This document shows, piece by piece, positions 42,972 through 50,829 of a stretch of 64,000 nucleotides of DNA. The DNA lies in assembly GCA_017618715.1 (NCBI GenBank), contig JAFZTS010000087.1, positions 1-64,000 on the forward strand, read 5' to 3'. The notes below the pieces were generated by a model. That model made no database searches, had not been told where the DNA came from, and was given only the letters and a program-made list of their open reading frames with translations. Origin of the DNA: Bacteroidales bacterium. Its GTDB lineage: Bacteria > Bacteroidota > Bacteroidia > Bacteroidales > UBA3663. The first letter of the stretch is position 1. Each line of letters starts with the position of its first letter. The position numbers and the translations under genes were made by a program.

Positions 42972-43537
42972 AAAAACTCCTCTTGGCAAGCAATAGCCCT
43001 CGTCGTCGCGAACTCCTCGCCGGTCTCGACATCCCGATGGAAGTGGTACGCCTCAAGGATATCGACGAGAGGCATCCAGCCCACCTTCAAGGGGGTGACA
43101 TTCCCCTGCATATCGCTCGACTTAAGATGCATGCCTACGATATGTTACTCCAGCCGGGAGAAGTGCTTATTACAGCCGACACCATCGTCTGGATTGATGG
43201 GCAAGAGTTGGGCAAACCCGTCGATGCCGATGATGCACGTAGGATGCTCCATCTGCTGAGTGGCCGCACCCATCAGGTCTATACCGCCGTATGTCTGCGC
43301 AGTGCTATCGACCACCTTGAGTTTGTCTGCGGTACTGACGTGACTTTCGACACATTGACCGATGAGCAGATAGAATACTATGTCTCCACCTATCGTCCCT
43401 TTGATAAGGCAGGTGCCTACGGCATCCAGGAATGGATAGGCTATGTGGGCTGCACACGTCTCGAAGGATCATATTTCAACGTGATGGGATTGCCCGTCCA
43501 GAAACTATATAAAAAATTACAGTTACTCAAAGTATGA
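42965..43537 (+). CDS. maf: Maf-family nucleotide pyrophosphatase
   Basis: A 190-aa enzyme of the Maf/YhdE family, which hydrolyses dTTP, UTP and modified nucleotides. The N-terminal LLASNSPRRRELLAGL motif, the DTIVWIDGQELGKP segment and the C-terminal YGIQEWIGYV are all present. It lies in a tight run with overlapping ends (7 bp with kdsC, 4 bp with the next gene). Confidence 0.94.
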   Translation: MVEKLLLASNSPRRRELLAGLDIPMEVVRLKDIDERHPAHLQGGDIPLHIARLKMHAYDMLLQPGEVLITADTIVWIDGQELGKPVDADDARRMLHLLSGRTHQVYTAVCLRSAIDHLEFVCGTDVTFDTLTDEQIEYYVSTYRPFDKAGAYGIQEWIGYVGCTRLEGSYFNVMGLPVQKLYKKLQLLKV

Positions 43538-44313
43538 AACTTAACCGTCACCTGCTTCTTGCAATCGTCTTTTGCCTTTTAATCTTCAGCGCATGCAAAA
43601 GAATAAGGCCTTATACCATCTCGGGTACTCTTGATCTTCCTGAACAGATACCTTTCGGTGACACCATCATCGACGTGCCGTCGTTTGATGGTTCATGGGT
43701 CTATCTGCTCGACTTCGAAAACCAATTGCTCGACTCTGCACAGATTATTGACAAGTCCTTCCAGTTCAAGGGCGAGGTCGATTATAAGGACCCCTATTTC
43801 GTGCAGTTTGTCAGCCAGCTCGGCAGTACGCTCATAGTCATTGAACCAGGCAATATTGAGGTGAATATCAACCCTGATATCGTGGTATCTGGCACACCGT
43901 CAAATGATGCCATGGCCGACCTCGACATGGCGCTCGAAGAACTGAATACCGAAACCAGGGATTATTATGCACAGCTTACCGACAGCATGCACATGTTAGG
44001 CGAGGAAGTGTCCGATGAAATGGATATGCAGATTGCCGAAAAGTATCGTGAGTCGATGAACCATATTCTCGACTCCATTTATCAGGCTAATCGCCACAAT
44101 GTGGCAGCAGGTTACGCTGTCATCTTGCGTCATATAGATATCCAGTCAGCCGATGAGTTCGAGAAGGCCCTGGAACAATATCCCAAGTCGATCCGTGAGA
44201 ACGAGCTTGTCCAAATAAACCTGCGCAATTTGCGACAGTATGAACAATGGGACGAAGATGATTCGATCACCTTTGACCCCTCCATCCTTGGTGTCGAGGA
44301 ATTGGAAAATTAA
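43534..44313 (+). CDS. DUF4369-type lipoprotein lacking a thioredoxin domain
   Basis: A 259-aa lipoprotein (MKLNRHLLLAIVFCLLIFSA then Cys). Residues about 28-120 (YTISGTLDLPEQI, GSWVYLLDFENQLLDSAQII, VNINPDIVVSGTPSND) match the beta-rich DUF4369 domain that normally precedes a thioredoxin-like domain in Bacteroidetes thiol-disulfide proteins. Here the rest is helical (about 125-245) and there is no CxxC, so it is not an oxidoreductase. The end overlaps ruvC by one base. Confidence 0.8.
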   Translation: MKLNRHLLLAIVFCLLIFSACKRIRPYTISGTLDLPEQIPFGDTIIDVPSFDGSWVYLLDFENQLLDSAQIIDKSFQFKGEVDYKDPYFVQFVSQLGSTLIVIEPGNIEVNINPDIVVSGTPSNDAMADLDMALEELNTETRDYYAQLTDSMHMLGEEVSDEMDMQIAEKYRESMNHILDSIYQANRHNVAAGYAVILRHIDIQSADEFEKALEQYPKSIRENELVQINLRNLRQYEQWDEDDSITFDPSILGVEELEN

Positions 44314-44894
44314 TGGAAAAGATCATTCTCGGTATCGACCCAGGAACGAATGTGATGGGTTACGCACTCCTTAAGGTTGAGGAGCGCAAACCCTCGTTGA
44401 TAGTCATGGGAGTACTGACACTGTCTAAGATCGAAAGTCATTATCTTCGTTTGCGTCGCATCCACGAACGCACTATGCAGCTCATCAACGAGTACCACCC
44501 TGACGAGTTGGCCATCGAATCGCCTTTTGTCGGCATCAATCCCAACTCTCTCATCAAGTTATGTCGCGCCCAGGGTGTAGTCATGGCTGCAGCTGTCGAA
44601 CGGGATATTCCTATTTTCGAATATCCTCCCGCCAAGGTGAAGATTTCCATTGTTGGCAATGGTAATGCCGCGAAGGAGCAGGTGGCCGAGATGGTGAAAC
44701 GCGAGCTCCATCTCACCGAAGAGATGTTTGAAGGACAGAAGCTCGATGCTACCGATGCATTGGCTATAGCTCTTGCTCATCATTACGCTACCTCGCGTCA
44801 GCTTGACTCTTCTTCCAAGGGAAGTGCCAAGTCGTGGAAGGACTTTGTCGCTCACAATGCCGATCGCGTCAATGATCCATATAAAAAGAAATAA
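44313..44894 (+). CDS. ruvC: Holliday-junction resolvase RuvC
   Basis: A 193-aa endonuclease that cuts Holliday junctions with RuvAB. GIDPGTNVMGYALL contains the first catalytic Asp, ELAIESPFVGINPNS the Glu, and GQKLDATDALAIALAHHY the two C-terminal Asp residues. The start ATG overlaps the previous stop codon (TAATG), so translation is coupled. ruvA and ruvB are not in the window. Confidence 0.95.
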   Translation: MEKIILGIDPGTNVMGYALLKVEERKPSLIVMGVLTLSKIESHYLRLRRIHERTMQLINEYHPDELAIESPFVGINPNSLIKLCRAQGVVMAAAVERDIPIFEYPPAKVKISIVGNGNAAKEQVAEMVKRELHLTEEMFEGQKLDATDALAIALAHHYATSRQLDSSSKGSAKSWKDFVAHNADRVNDPYKKK

Positions 44895-44909
44895 TCATAA
44901 ATTATTAAA

Positions 44910-46082
44910 ATGCTAAAAGAACGACAACCCATCACGCTCGACCGTCTGATACGAGCCATCACTTTAGCAATTGTATTAATTGCTGTTCTTGCGCTCATCA
45001 ACTATCTGAGTGGTGTGCTGCTGCCGTTCTTTGTGGCCTTTGGCATCGCCTATTTGCTCTATCCGCTGGTCCTCTTTGTCCAACACAAGCTCAAGTTGAA
45101 GAACCGCGTGTTGAGTATTGTCGTTACCCTTGTTTTGGTGATTGCTGTTGTGGTTGGATTCTTTTCGCTCATCGTTCCTTCATTTATAGAACAGACTGTA
45201 CGACTTGAGCAGCTCATCACATCGTATTTGTCGAAAGTCGGTCAGAACAAGAGCGTACCCTCGCTGCTCGAGGAGTTTGTTTTACCCTATATTTCCGATT
45301 ATGACTGGTTGACCTTGCTCGAGAACGGCAACATCATCGAAATTGTCCAGAAAGTTCTCCCTGGCGTAGGAGGTGTCTTGTCTCAAGCGTTTAGTATCAT
45401 TGGCGGCCTTGTTACCATTATAATCACGCTGCTTTACTTGTTCTTCATACTTCTTGACTATGAGCAGTTGTCGCATGGGTGGCAACGTTTGTGGCCCAAG
45501 GCAAGTCGCGGACACATGCAGAATGTGGTGGGACGTATGCGCATCAACATGGGCAACTATTTCCGTGGACAGTCTCTCGTCGCTCTTTGCGTTGGCATCC
45601 TCTTCGCGATAGGCTTCAGCATTATCGATTTCCCGATGGCTATCGGCTTGGGACTATTCATTGGATTGCTCAACCTCATCCCTTATCTTCAGCTGGTTGG
45701 TATTATCCCTACCATCATGTTGGCTCTGCTTAAGGCATACGATACAGGCGGCAGTTTCTGGCTCATCCTGCTCTCAGCTTTCGCCGTATTTGCCGTCGTG
45801 CAGACCATACAGGACATGGTGCTTACTCCTCGTATAATGGGCAAGGCTATGGGGCTCAATCCTGCCATCATGCTCCTCGCTCTTTCCGTTTGGGGATCAC
45901 TCCTCGGTTTTATTGGTCTCATTATCGCTCTTCCGCTTACCAATCTCATCCTCGCCTACATCAACGAATGGATTGATGAGCGAGATGCTCGCGTTCAAGA
46001 TGAAGTAATCCCCGAAACGAAAGATTCCCACCAAAGGCCTCTTCTTTCGGACAAAACCGAACGAGATGAACCCAGCGAATAG
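44910..46082 (+). CDS. AI-2E family transporter (PerM/YdiK type)
   Basis: A 390-aa polytopic inner-membrane protein with about eight hydrophobic segments. The region GLFIGLLNLIPYLQLVGIIP and the conserved LTPRIMGKAMGLNPAIMLLA identify the family. Members have been linked to export of autoinducer-2 or to ion/H+ exchange, so the substrate is open. The C-terminus is charged and cytoplasmic. It is 15 bp after ruvC. Confidence 0.9.
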   Translation: MLKERQPITLDRLIRAITLAIVLIAVLALINYLSGVLLPFFVAFGIAYLLYPLVLFVQHKLKLKNRVLSIVVTLVLVIAVVVGFFSLIVPSFIEQTVRLEQLITSYLSKVGQNKSVPSLLEEFVLPYISDYDWLTLLENGNIIEIVQKVLPGVGGVLSQAFSIIGGLVTIIITLLYLFFILLDYEQLSHGWQRLWPKASRGHMQNVVGRMRINMGNYFRGQSLVALCVGILFAIGFSIIDFPMAIGLGLFIGLLNLIPYLQLVGIIPTIMLALLKAYDTGGSFWLILLSAFAVFAVVQTIQDMVLTPRIMGKAMGLNPAIMLLALSVWGSLLGFIGLIIALPLTNLILAYINEWIDERDARVQDEVIPETKDSHQRPLLSDKTERDEPSE

Positions 46083-46139
46083 TTATTTATGCGCAAATCT
46101 ATTCATACATATCTACATTTAACCCAACAAAGTAACATT

Positions 46140-47036
46140 ATGAAAAATTACATCAAAAAAACGTACATCTTGTACGCATGCATGGGCTTGATCCTTGTTT
46201 CATGTAAAAGTGATCAAAACACCAATGACCAGTCAGCTGTAGATGAAACATCTGAAGTTGCAACTGAGGTTCAAGCCGACGTAAAGAATGACGTGAAGGC
46301 CGTTGTGAAGAATGCTGCTTTCTACGAGCAGATGTTGGAAGTATTTTGCCGTCAGCACTACGACGAGCTCTTCAAGGACCTTCTCGGCTCCAAGAAGTAT
46401 GTAGCCGGTTCTCTGAAAGTCGATAGTGTCGTAACTGTCGATAACAGTGGTACCCTTGTTTACGGCAAACACGATTTCGTAGGTCGTCTCGGAAAGGATA
46501 ACGAAGATCGCACTTTTGTAGCTTTCGTGCAGGAAGATGATGAAAAACCCAATGAGTACACCGTAACTTTCGCAAAAGAGAAGAAGAGTCTGTCATCCCT
46601 CGCTGGCAAGAAGAACACTGAATCGCGTACTCAGGCCTTCTATTATGATGCCACAAAGAAGGATACGCAATTGTTGGACTACATGAACAATTTGAAATCC
46701 AATGAGTATTATACGCGTTTCTTGGACAAATTCTGCCAGCAGAACTATGACGAGTTGTTCAAGGACCTCATCGGTAAGAGAAAATACGTGGCAGGTTCAT
46801 TAAGCGTTGATAGTGTTGTTTCCGTGAGTGATCGCGAAGTCAAGGTTTATGGAAAGCATGATTTTGAGGGCCGCACAGGAAAAGATCATAGCGATCGTCT
46901 GTTTGAAGCCAACATCTTCGAGACGAAGAACAATCCCAATGAGTACGTGGTTACCTTTAAGAAGGAAGGCAAGAAGATCATCACTGGAAAGCCATATTCC
47001 GAGTCTCGTTCCAAGACCTATATTTACGAAGAATAA
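46140..47036 (+). CDS. Lipoprotein built from two tandem copies of a ~105-residue domain
   Basis: A 298-aa protein. The lipobox is ILVSC (Cys22), followed by an acidic spacer (23-57). Repeat 1 (61-170) and repeat 2 (190-297) align along their length: FCRQHYDELFKDLLGSKKYV with FCQQNYDELFKDLIGKRKYV, AGSLKVDSVV with AGSLSVDSVV, VYGKHDF with VYGKHDF, and ESRTQAFYYD with ESRSKTYIYE. I do not recognise the domain. It looks like a recent internal duplication. ATG at 46140 is chosen because the signal peptide begins there. Confidence 0.8.
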   Translation: MKNYIKKTYILYACMGLILVSCKSDQNTNDQSAVDETSEVATEVQADVKNDVKAVVKNAAFYEQMLEVFCRQHYDELFKDLLGSKKYVAGSLKVDSVVTVDNSGTLVYGKHDFVGRLGKDNEDRTFVAFVQEDDEKPNEYTVTFAKEKKSLSSLAGKKNTESRTQAFYYDATKKDTQLLDYMNNLKSNEYYTRFLDKFCQQNYDELFKDLIGKRKYVAGSLSVDSVVSVSDREVKVYGKHDFEGRTGKDHSDRLFEANIFETKNNPNEYVVTFKKEGKKIITGKPYSESRSKTYIYEE

Positions 47037-47073
47037 GGTAAATTACACTTTTCATCTTTAAATTATCAATACT

Positions 47074-47328
47074 ATGAACTGGATTTATGTTATTGTATTA
47101 GGCATTGTGGCCGGTTACATCGCCAGCCGCATCAAAGGTAATGGCGGCAATGGCTGCATTATCGACCTCATCCTCGGCGTAGTAGGTTCGGCCGTTGGTG
47201 GCTGGATCTTCCAACTCCTCGGCATCAGCACCCAGGGCTATGGCTGCCTTGGTCAGCTTTTAGTCGCAGTTATCGGTGCCGTTGTCGTCCTCTGGCTCTT
47301 CTCCACTTTCTTTGGGAAGAAGAAGTGA
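47074..47328 (+). CDS. GlsB/YeaQ/YmgE-family small membrane protein
   Basis: An 84-aa protein with three hydrophobic segments and Gly-rich motifs (GIVAGYIASRIKGNGGNGCI, LGVVGSAVGGWIFQLLGI), the hallmark of the transglycosylase-associated or GlsB/YeaQ stress-membrane family. Function is unknown. A strong bidirectional terminator follows. Confidence 0.9.
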   Translation: MNWIYVIVLGIVAGYIASRIKGNGGNGCIIDLILGVVGSAVGGWIFQLLGISTQGYGCLGQLLVAVIGAVVVLWLFSTFFGKKK

Positions 47329-47361
47329 CTTTGGCGAGATAGCCAGTTCTATCAGTCTATT

Positions 47362-47401
47362 AAAAATGAGTGACAAGCCTTATGACTTGTCACTCATTTT
47401 T
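47362..47401. terminator. Bidirectional terminator between the GlsB-type gene and dnaA
   Basis: A 16-bp perfect stem AAAAATGAGTGACAAG (47362-47377) pairs with 47386-47401 around an 8-nt loop. A-rich on the left and T-rich on the right, it can end both convergent transcripts. Confidence 0.92.
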
Positions 47402-47422
47402 TAAATTTCTCTTCCGTTTTTG

Positions 47423-48811
47423 TCAATCCCTCTTTGCCTTAAGCTGAGCTTCCACGGCCTTGTATCGTACCGTAAAGTTGGGATCGGTCTGGAGCATATC
47501 ATCGACTTTCTTGAATGCACTGAGCACGGTTGCATGGTCTCGATTGCCAATCACTTCGCCGATGCGGACTACGGAGAGAGTTGTGAACTGGTGACAGAGG
47601 TGCATGGCTGCCTGCCTTGCCTGTACAATCTCCTTCTTGCGGCTCTTGGAGTTCAGGCTCTTCATATCGACATTGAAGCTCTGGATAACGAGGTTGATGA
47701 TGTTCTCGCAAGTGATGACCTTCGACTCAATCTTGACTATCATGCGAAGTACACGTGTGGCCAACTCCTGGTCGATGGGACGATTGAAGGCTATGGAGTG
47801 GGCGAGGAGTGAGTTGATTACGCCTTCAAGGTCACGTACGTTATCGGTAGCGTTGCGTGCAATGAATTCTATTACGTCGTTGCTTATAGTAATGCCTTCC
47901 TTTTCGCATTTGCTGCGAAGGATGCCTTTGCGTAGCTCGTAGTCTGGACGTTCGATTTCGCCGATGAAACCCCACTTGAAACGAGTAAGCAGTCGCGGTA
48001 CGAGGTCCTCAAGCTCGACAGGCGGGCGATCACAGGTCATGATGAGCTGCTTGCACAGTTGGTGCAAATGATTGAATATGTGGAAGAACGTATTCTGAGT
48101 GGCGATGAGGTTCTTACCTGCAAACTCTTGTATGTCATCTACGATGAGTACGTCTATGCTCTGGTAGAAGTTTATGAAGTCGTTCAGGCGGTTTTGACGT
48201 ACGGCATCGGTGTATTGCACCTTGAACTGATAAGCGGTGACGTATAGCACACGCTTGGCCGGGTCGTTCTCAAGAATCTTAAGGCCGATGGCTTGGGCGA
48301 GATGAGTCTTTCCGACGCCGCTGGCTCCGAAGATGAAGAAGGGGTTAAAGGCATTCTCGCCGGGTCGGCTGCTTACGGTGATACCTGCGCTTAGTGCGAG
48401 TTCGTTTGAACGACCGGGACAGAAGCTGGCAAGGGTGCAATTGGGGTTGAGATGTGAGTCGAAAGCGGGTTCCTGCTTGGTTTCGGGTCGCGTCTGAGCA
48501 TTCAGATGAATGGATGCGTTGTTGTCAGGTTGATTGTCGGTTTCCTTGGCTTTGACGACGGCTATCCTGTAGCCCAATTTGATGGTTGGACCGTAGATGC
48601 GTTGAAGGGTCTTTTTCAACAGGTCGAAGTACTGGTCTGACTCGAGTGCTTCATAGACAAAGTGTGAGGGGACGAGCAAGGTCAACTTGCCGTCCTGATA
48701 GCTGCCAGCGCGCACCGATGCAAAGAAGGCTTTGTAGGCCTCCTCGTTGTGCAGGTTCTCCCTGATGATGGCGAGGCATTGTTCCCACTGTGTCTCAAAT
48801 TGAGCAGCCAT
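47423..48811 (-). CDS. dnaA: Chromosomal replication initiator DnaA
   Basis: A 462-aa AAA+ initiator. Domain I spans about 1-90; domain III has Walker A GASGVGKTHLAQ, Walker B VLIVDDIQEF and the box VII-like region LVPRLLTRFKWG. Domain IV ends with the DNA-binding signature RIGEVIGNRDHATVLSAFKK. Length is normal. Its promoter (48943-48973) gives a leader of about 125 nt containing a copy of the 9-bp repeat. Confidence 0.97.
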   Translation of the reverse strand: MAAQFETQWEQCLAIIRENLHNEEAYKAFFASVRAGSYQDGKLTLLVPSHFVYEALESDQYFDLLKKTLQRIYGPTIKLGYRIAVVKAKETDNQPDNNASIHLNAQTRPETKQEPAFDSHLNPNCTLASFCPGRSNELALSAGITVSSRPGENAFNPFFIFGASGVGKTHLAQAIGLKILENDPAKRVLYVTAYQFKVQYTDAVRQNRLNDFINFYQSIDVLIVDDIQEFAGKNLIATQNTFFHIFNHLHQLCKQLIMTCDRPPVELEDLVPRLLTRFKWGFIGEIERPDYELRKGILRSKCEKEGITISNDVIEFIARNATDNVRDLEGVINSLLAHSIAFNRPIDQELATRVLRMIVKIESKVITCENIINLVIQSFNVDMKSLNSKSRKKEIVQARQAAMHLCHQFTTLSVVRIGEVIGNRDHATVLSAFKKVDDMLQTDPNFTVRYKAVEAQLKAKRD

Positions 48812-48831
48812 TTACTTACAGTTGTTATAAA

Positions 48832-48873
48832 GGTTCGAAAGGATCGAAATAATCGAAAAGTTCGAAAGGGTTA
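48832..48873. repeat. Intergenic copy of the 9-bp repeat (dnaA leader)
   Basis: GGTTCGAAAGGATCGAAATA and further GTTCGAAAGGGTT-like units, four degenerate copies in the dnaA leader. Confidence 0.7.
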
Positions 48874-48942
48874 TATTGGGTAATGTTTGTTTATGATAGG
48901 TCAAATTGGTTGCGAAAAGGGCGAATTATCCTTATCGCGGTG

Positions 48943-48973
48943 CAAAGATATTGAAAAAAAAAATACCGTGCAA
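48943..48973 (-). promoter_or_regulatory. dnaA: Promoter of dnaA
   Basis: On the minus strand, TTG (48971-48973), a 20-bp spacer and TATCTTTG (48943-48950). Confidence 0.85.
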
Positions 48974-49235
48974 GAGCAAAATTTTTACGAAAAAATTTGG
49001 AAAATTCTAACTCGTTGATTTTCAATTTCCATACACCCATGCCGAAGGACATCGTGAATAGGAGGTGATGGATTACGCAAGATATTGAATTTTAAGCAGA
49101 TAATAGTTGTATAAAAAAGGTCGTTTCAATAGTTATCAACATTTTTTTACCTATTTCAGTAGTATTGTTTCCTCTTGAAAAAGGGATATTTAGAGTGTTG
49201 ATAACTCTGGTGTGTTCGAAAAAAATGATTTCAAA

Positions 49236-49724
49236 TTACGTTTCGTTTACATCATCATATGAAAAACCGAAAGGTAGTAAAGTCGAGATACCATTAATGA
49301 CATAAATTCCGTGCTGGGAGGGGAGTAGGATCTCGATGGGTTGGCCGTTTCGATACTCTGATTCGAGAATAACCTGACGGCAAGAGCCGCAAGGGGCGCA
49401 CACATTCTTTGAAAAAATGCCGGATGCAGTTTTGCCAACTATGCACAGCTTGAGGATGCGTGCCTCGGGATAGCGGCTATTAGCATAGAAGACTGCTGTA
49501 CGTTCTGCGCATAGTCCACTGGGGTAGGCAGCGTTCTCTTGATTGCTTCCAGTGATGATCTCGCCGTTGTCGAGCAGGCATGCTGCGCCAACTTTGTAGT
49601 GTGAATAGGGCGAATAGGAACGAAAAGTGGCTAATTTGGCAGCTTCTACCACATTTTTTTGCTCCAAAGTGAGCTCTGTTTCGTCTAAAATGCGTATCTT
49701 TGCAGCGATTTCCAGGGTTTTCAT
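49236..49724 (-). CDS. cdd: Cytidine deaminase
   Basis: A 162-aa zinc enzyme that deaminates cytidine and deoxycytidine. The zinc site is CAERTA (Cys plus the catalytic Glu) with PCGSCRQV (two Cys). SYSPYSHYKVGAACLLDNGE is the substrate-binding start. It has a perfect promoter at 49749-49780 with a leader of about 18 nt, and the + strand of its N-terminal coding part contains a -7-like box for the divergent gene. Confidence 0.94.
   Translation of the reverse strand: MKTLEIAAKIRILDETELTLEQKNVVEAAKLATFRSYSPYSHYKVGAACLLDNGEIITGSNQENAAYPSGLCAERTAVFYANSRYPEARILKLCIVGKTASGIFSKNVCAPCGSCRQVILESEYRNGQPIEILLPSQHGIYVINGISTLLPFGFSYDDVNET
49695..49702 (+). promoter_or_regulatory. Candidate -7 box for the glucosaminidase gene, inside cdd
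   Basis: TATCTTTG followed by GCAGC, the same context as the promoter at 494. It lies in the cdd coding region, 54 bp before the glucosaminidase ATG. No good -33 box is seen. Confidence 0.4.
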
Positions 49725-49748
49725 AGGCTTTGGTATTATTTAACACTG

Positions 49749-49780
49749 CAAATATATGGTAAAAAGTTCAAATATCCAAA
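49749..49780 (-). promoter_or_regulatory. cdd: Promoter of cdd
   Basis: On the minus strand, TTTG (49777-49780), a 20-bp spacer and TATATTTG (49749-49756). The start codon of the divergent gene (49756) falls within this promoter. Confidence 0.85.
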
Positions 49781-50712
49781 AAAGCGACACCAATTTCTTC
49801 AAAAAAACGCTACTTTTTGTTGCAATTGTCACCCTGCTATTCATTTTTTCGCCCTCTGCGAGTGCGAAAAAGGCTAAATGTCCTCCTATGGGACCGAAGA
49901 TGACTGTGGAGGAGTATTGTGAGCAATATTCGGAAATGGCGCGAAAACAGATGATCAAATATGGAGTTCCTGCGTCGATCACACTGGCCCAGGGTATCCT
50001 TGAGTCAGGTTATGGGTCAAGTTACTTGGCTGTTGTTGCCAACAACCATTTCGGAATCAAGGCCTACAGTCGCAACTGGAAAGGTCCCACGGTGCTTTGC
50101 GATGATGATGCCGAGAACGAGCCTTTTTGCAAATTCTCCAGCGTGGCTGAGGGCTTTGAGTATCATTCGACATTTCTGAAGACCAACTCGCGCTATGCTC
50201 CCCTTTTCAAATTGGACATCCGCGATTACGAGAACTGGGCACACGGTCTTAAGAATTGTGGCTATGCAACGAATCCCAAGTATGGGACACTGCTGATCAA
50301 CCTGATCGAGACCTATCACCTCGACGTATATGACATACCGAACAAGAACCAGCGTGTAACAACGGCAAATCGAACGCTCTACGTGACCAGTGCGAAGCAC
50401 GGACTTAAATACGTGCGTTGCTTGAAGGGCGACGATCTGGCTGCCATCGCCAAGGCCTATGGTATCAATGAACGCAAGTTGCGCCGTTATAACGAACTGA
50501 CCAAGCGCTCTGTACTGAAGGAGAATGATATCATCTACTTGCAGAGCAAGCGCAGCAAGGCGGACAAGGAATTTACTGTGCACAAGGTGAAGGCAGGTGA
50601 ATCGATGTGGAGCATTTCACAGTTATATGGCGTGACCATCAAGAGCCTTATGCGACGAAATAAGCTCGTTTCGGCTACCGTACATGAAGGTCAGGTATTG
50701 CGACTGAGATAG
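49756..50712 (+). CDS. Glucosaminidase-domain peptidoglycan hydrolase with LysM domains
   Basis: A 318-aa exported protein. A signal peptide or anchor covers about 18-37. The glucosaminidase (GH73/FlgJ-like) domain spans about 55-195, with ASITLAQGILESGYGSSYLA carrying the catalytic Glu and NNHFGIKAY downstream. A degenerate LysM (about 205-265) and a clear LysM at the end (FTVHKVKAGESMWSISQLYG) bind peptidoglycan. It should trim cell-wall glycan. Its ATG is 31 bp from the cdd start, so the two genes share an overlapping control region. Confidence 0.9.
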   Translation: MVKSSNIQKSDTNFFKKTLLFVAIVTLLFIFSPSASAKKAKCPPMGPKMTVEEYCEQYSEMARKQMIKYGVPASITLAQGILESGYGSSYLAVVANNHFGIKAYSRNWKGPTVLCDDDAENEPFCKFSSVAEGFEYHSTFLKTNSRYAPLFKLDIRDYENWAHGLKNCGYATNPKYGTLLINLIETYHLDVYDIPNKNQRVTTANRTLYVTSAKHGLKYVRCLKGDDLAAIAKAYGINERKLRRYNELTKRSVLKENDIIYLQSKRSKADKEFTVHKVKAGESMWSISQLYGVTIKSLMRRNKLVSATVHEGQVLRLR

Positions 50713-50758
50713 TTTGGGACGCTCTTCGACAAAAAAATGAAAAAAATATGTCTCATTA

Positions 50759-50790
50759 TTTGCAAATTTCACAAATAATTAGTATATTTG
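50759..50790 (+). promoter_or_regulatory. Promoter of the ROK glucokinase gene
   Basis: TTTG (50759-50762), a 20-bp spacer and TATATTTG (50783-50790), an exact consensus match 39 bp before the ATG. Confidence 0.85.
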
Positions 50791-50829
50791 CCCCCGAAAA
50801 TCTATTACACCTTTTAAATATATATAATT

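Larger units (their letters stand above)
48812..49235. other. 424-bp dnaA/cdd gap, candidate oriC
   Basis: Very AT-rich, without genes. It contains the dnaA promoter, a 9-bp repeat tract (48832-48873), a partial DnaA box TTATCCTTA (48926-48934), and two identical boxes TTATCAACA in inverted orientation at 49133-49141 and 49196-49204, 54 bp apart, flanking a T-rich tract. TTATCAACA differs from the TTATCCACA consensus at one position. Location next to dnaA supports an origin, but only a skew plot would decide. Confidence 0.4.

Noticed and set aside
49060..49069. Perfect anti-SD complement AGGAGGTGAT with a following ATG
   Set aside because: It is too close to the ATG, leads to only six codons, and Shine-Dalgarno sites are not generally used in this phylum.
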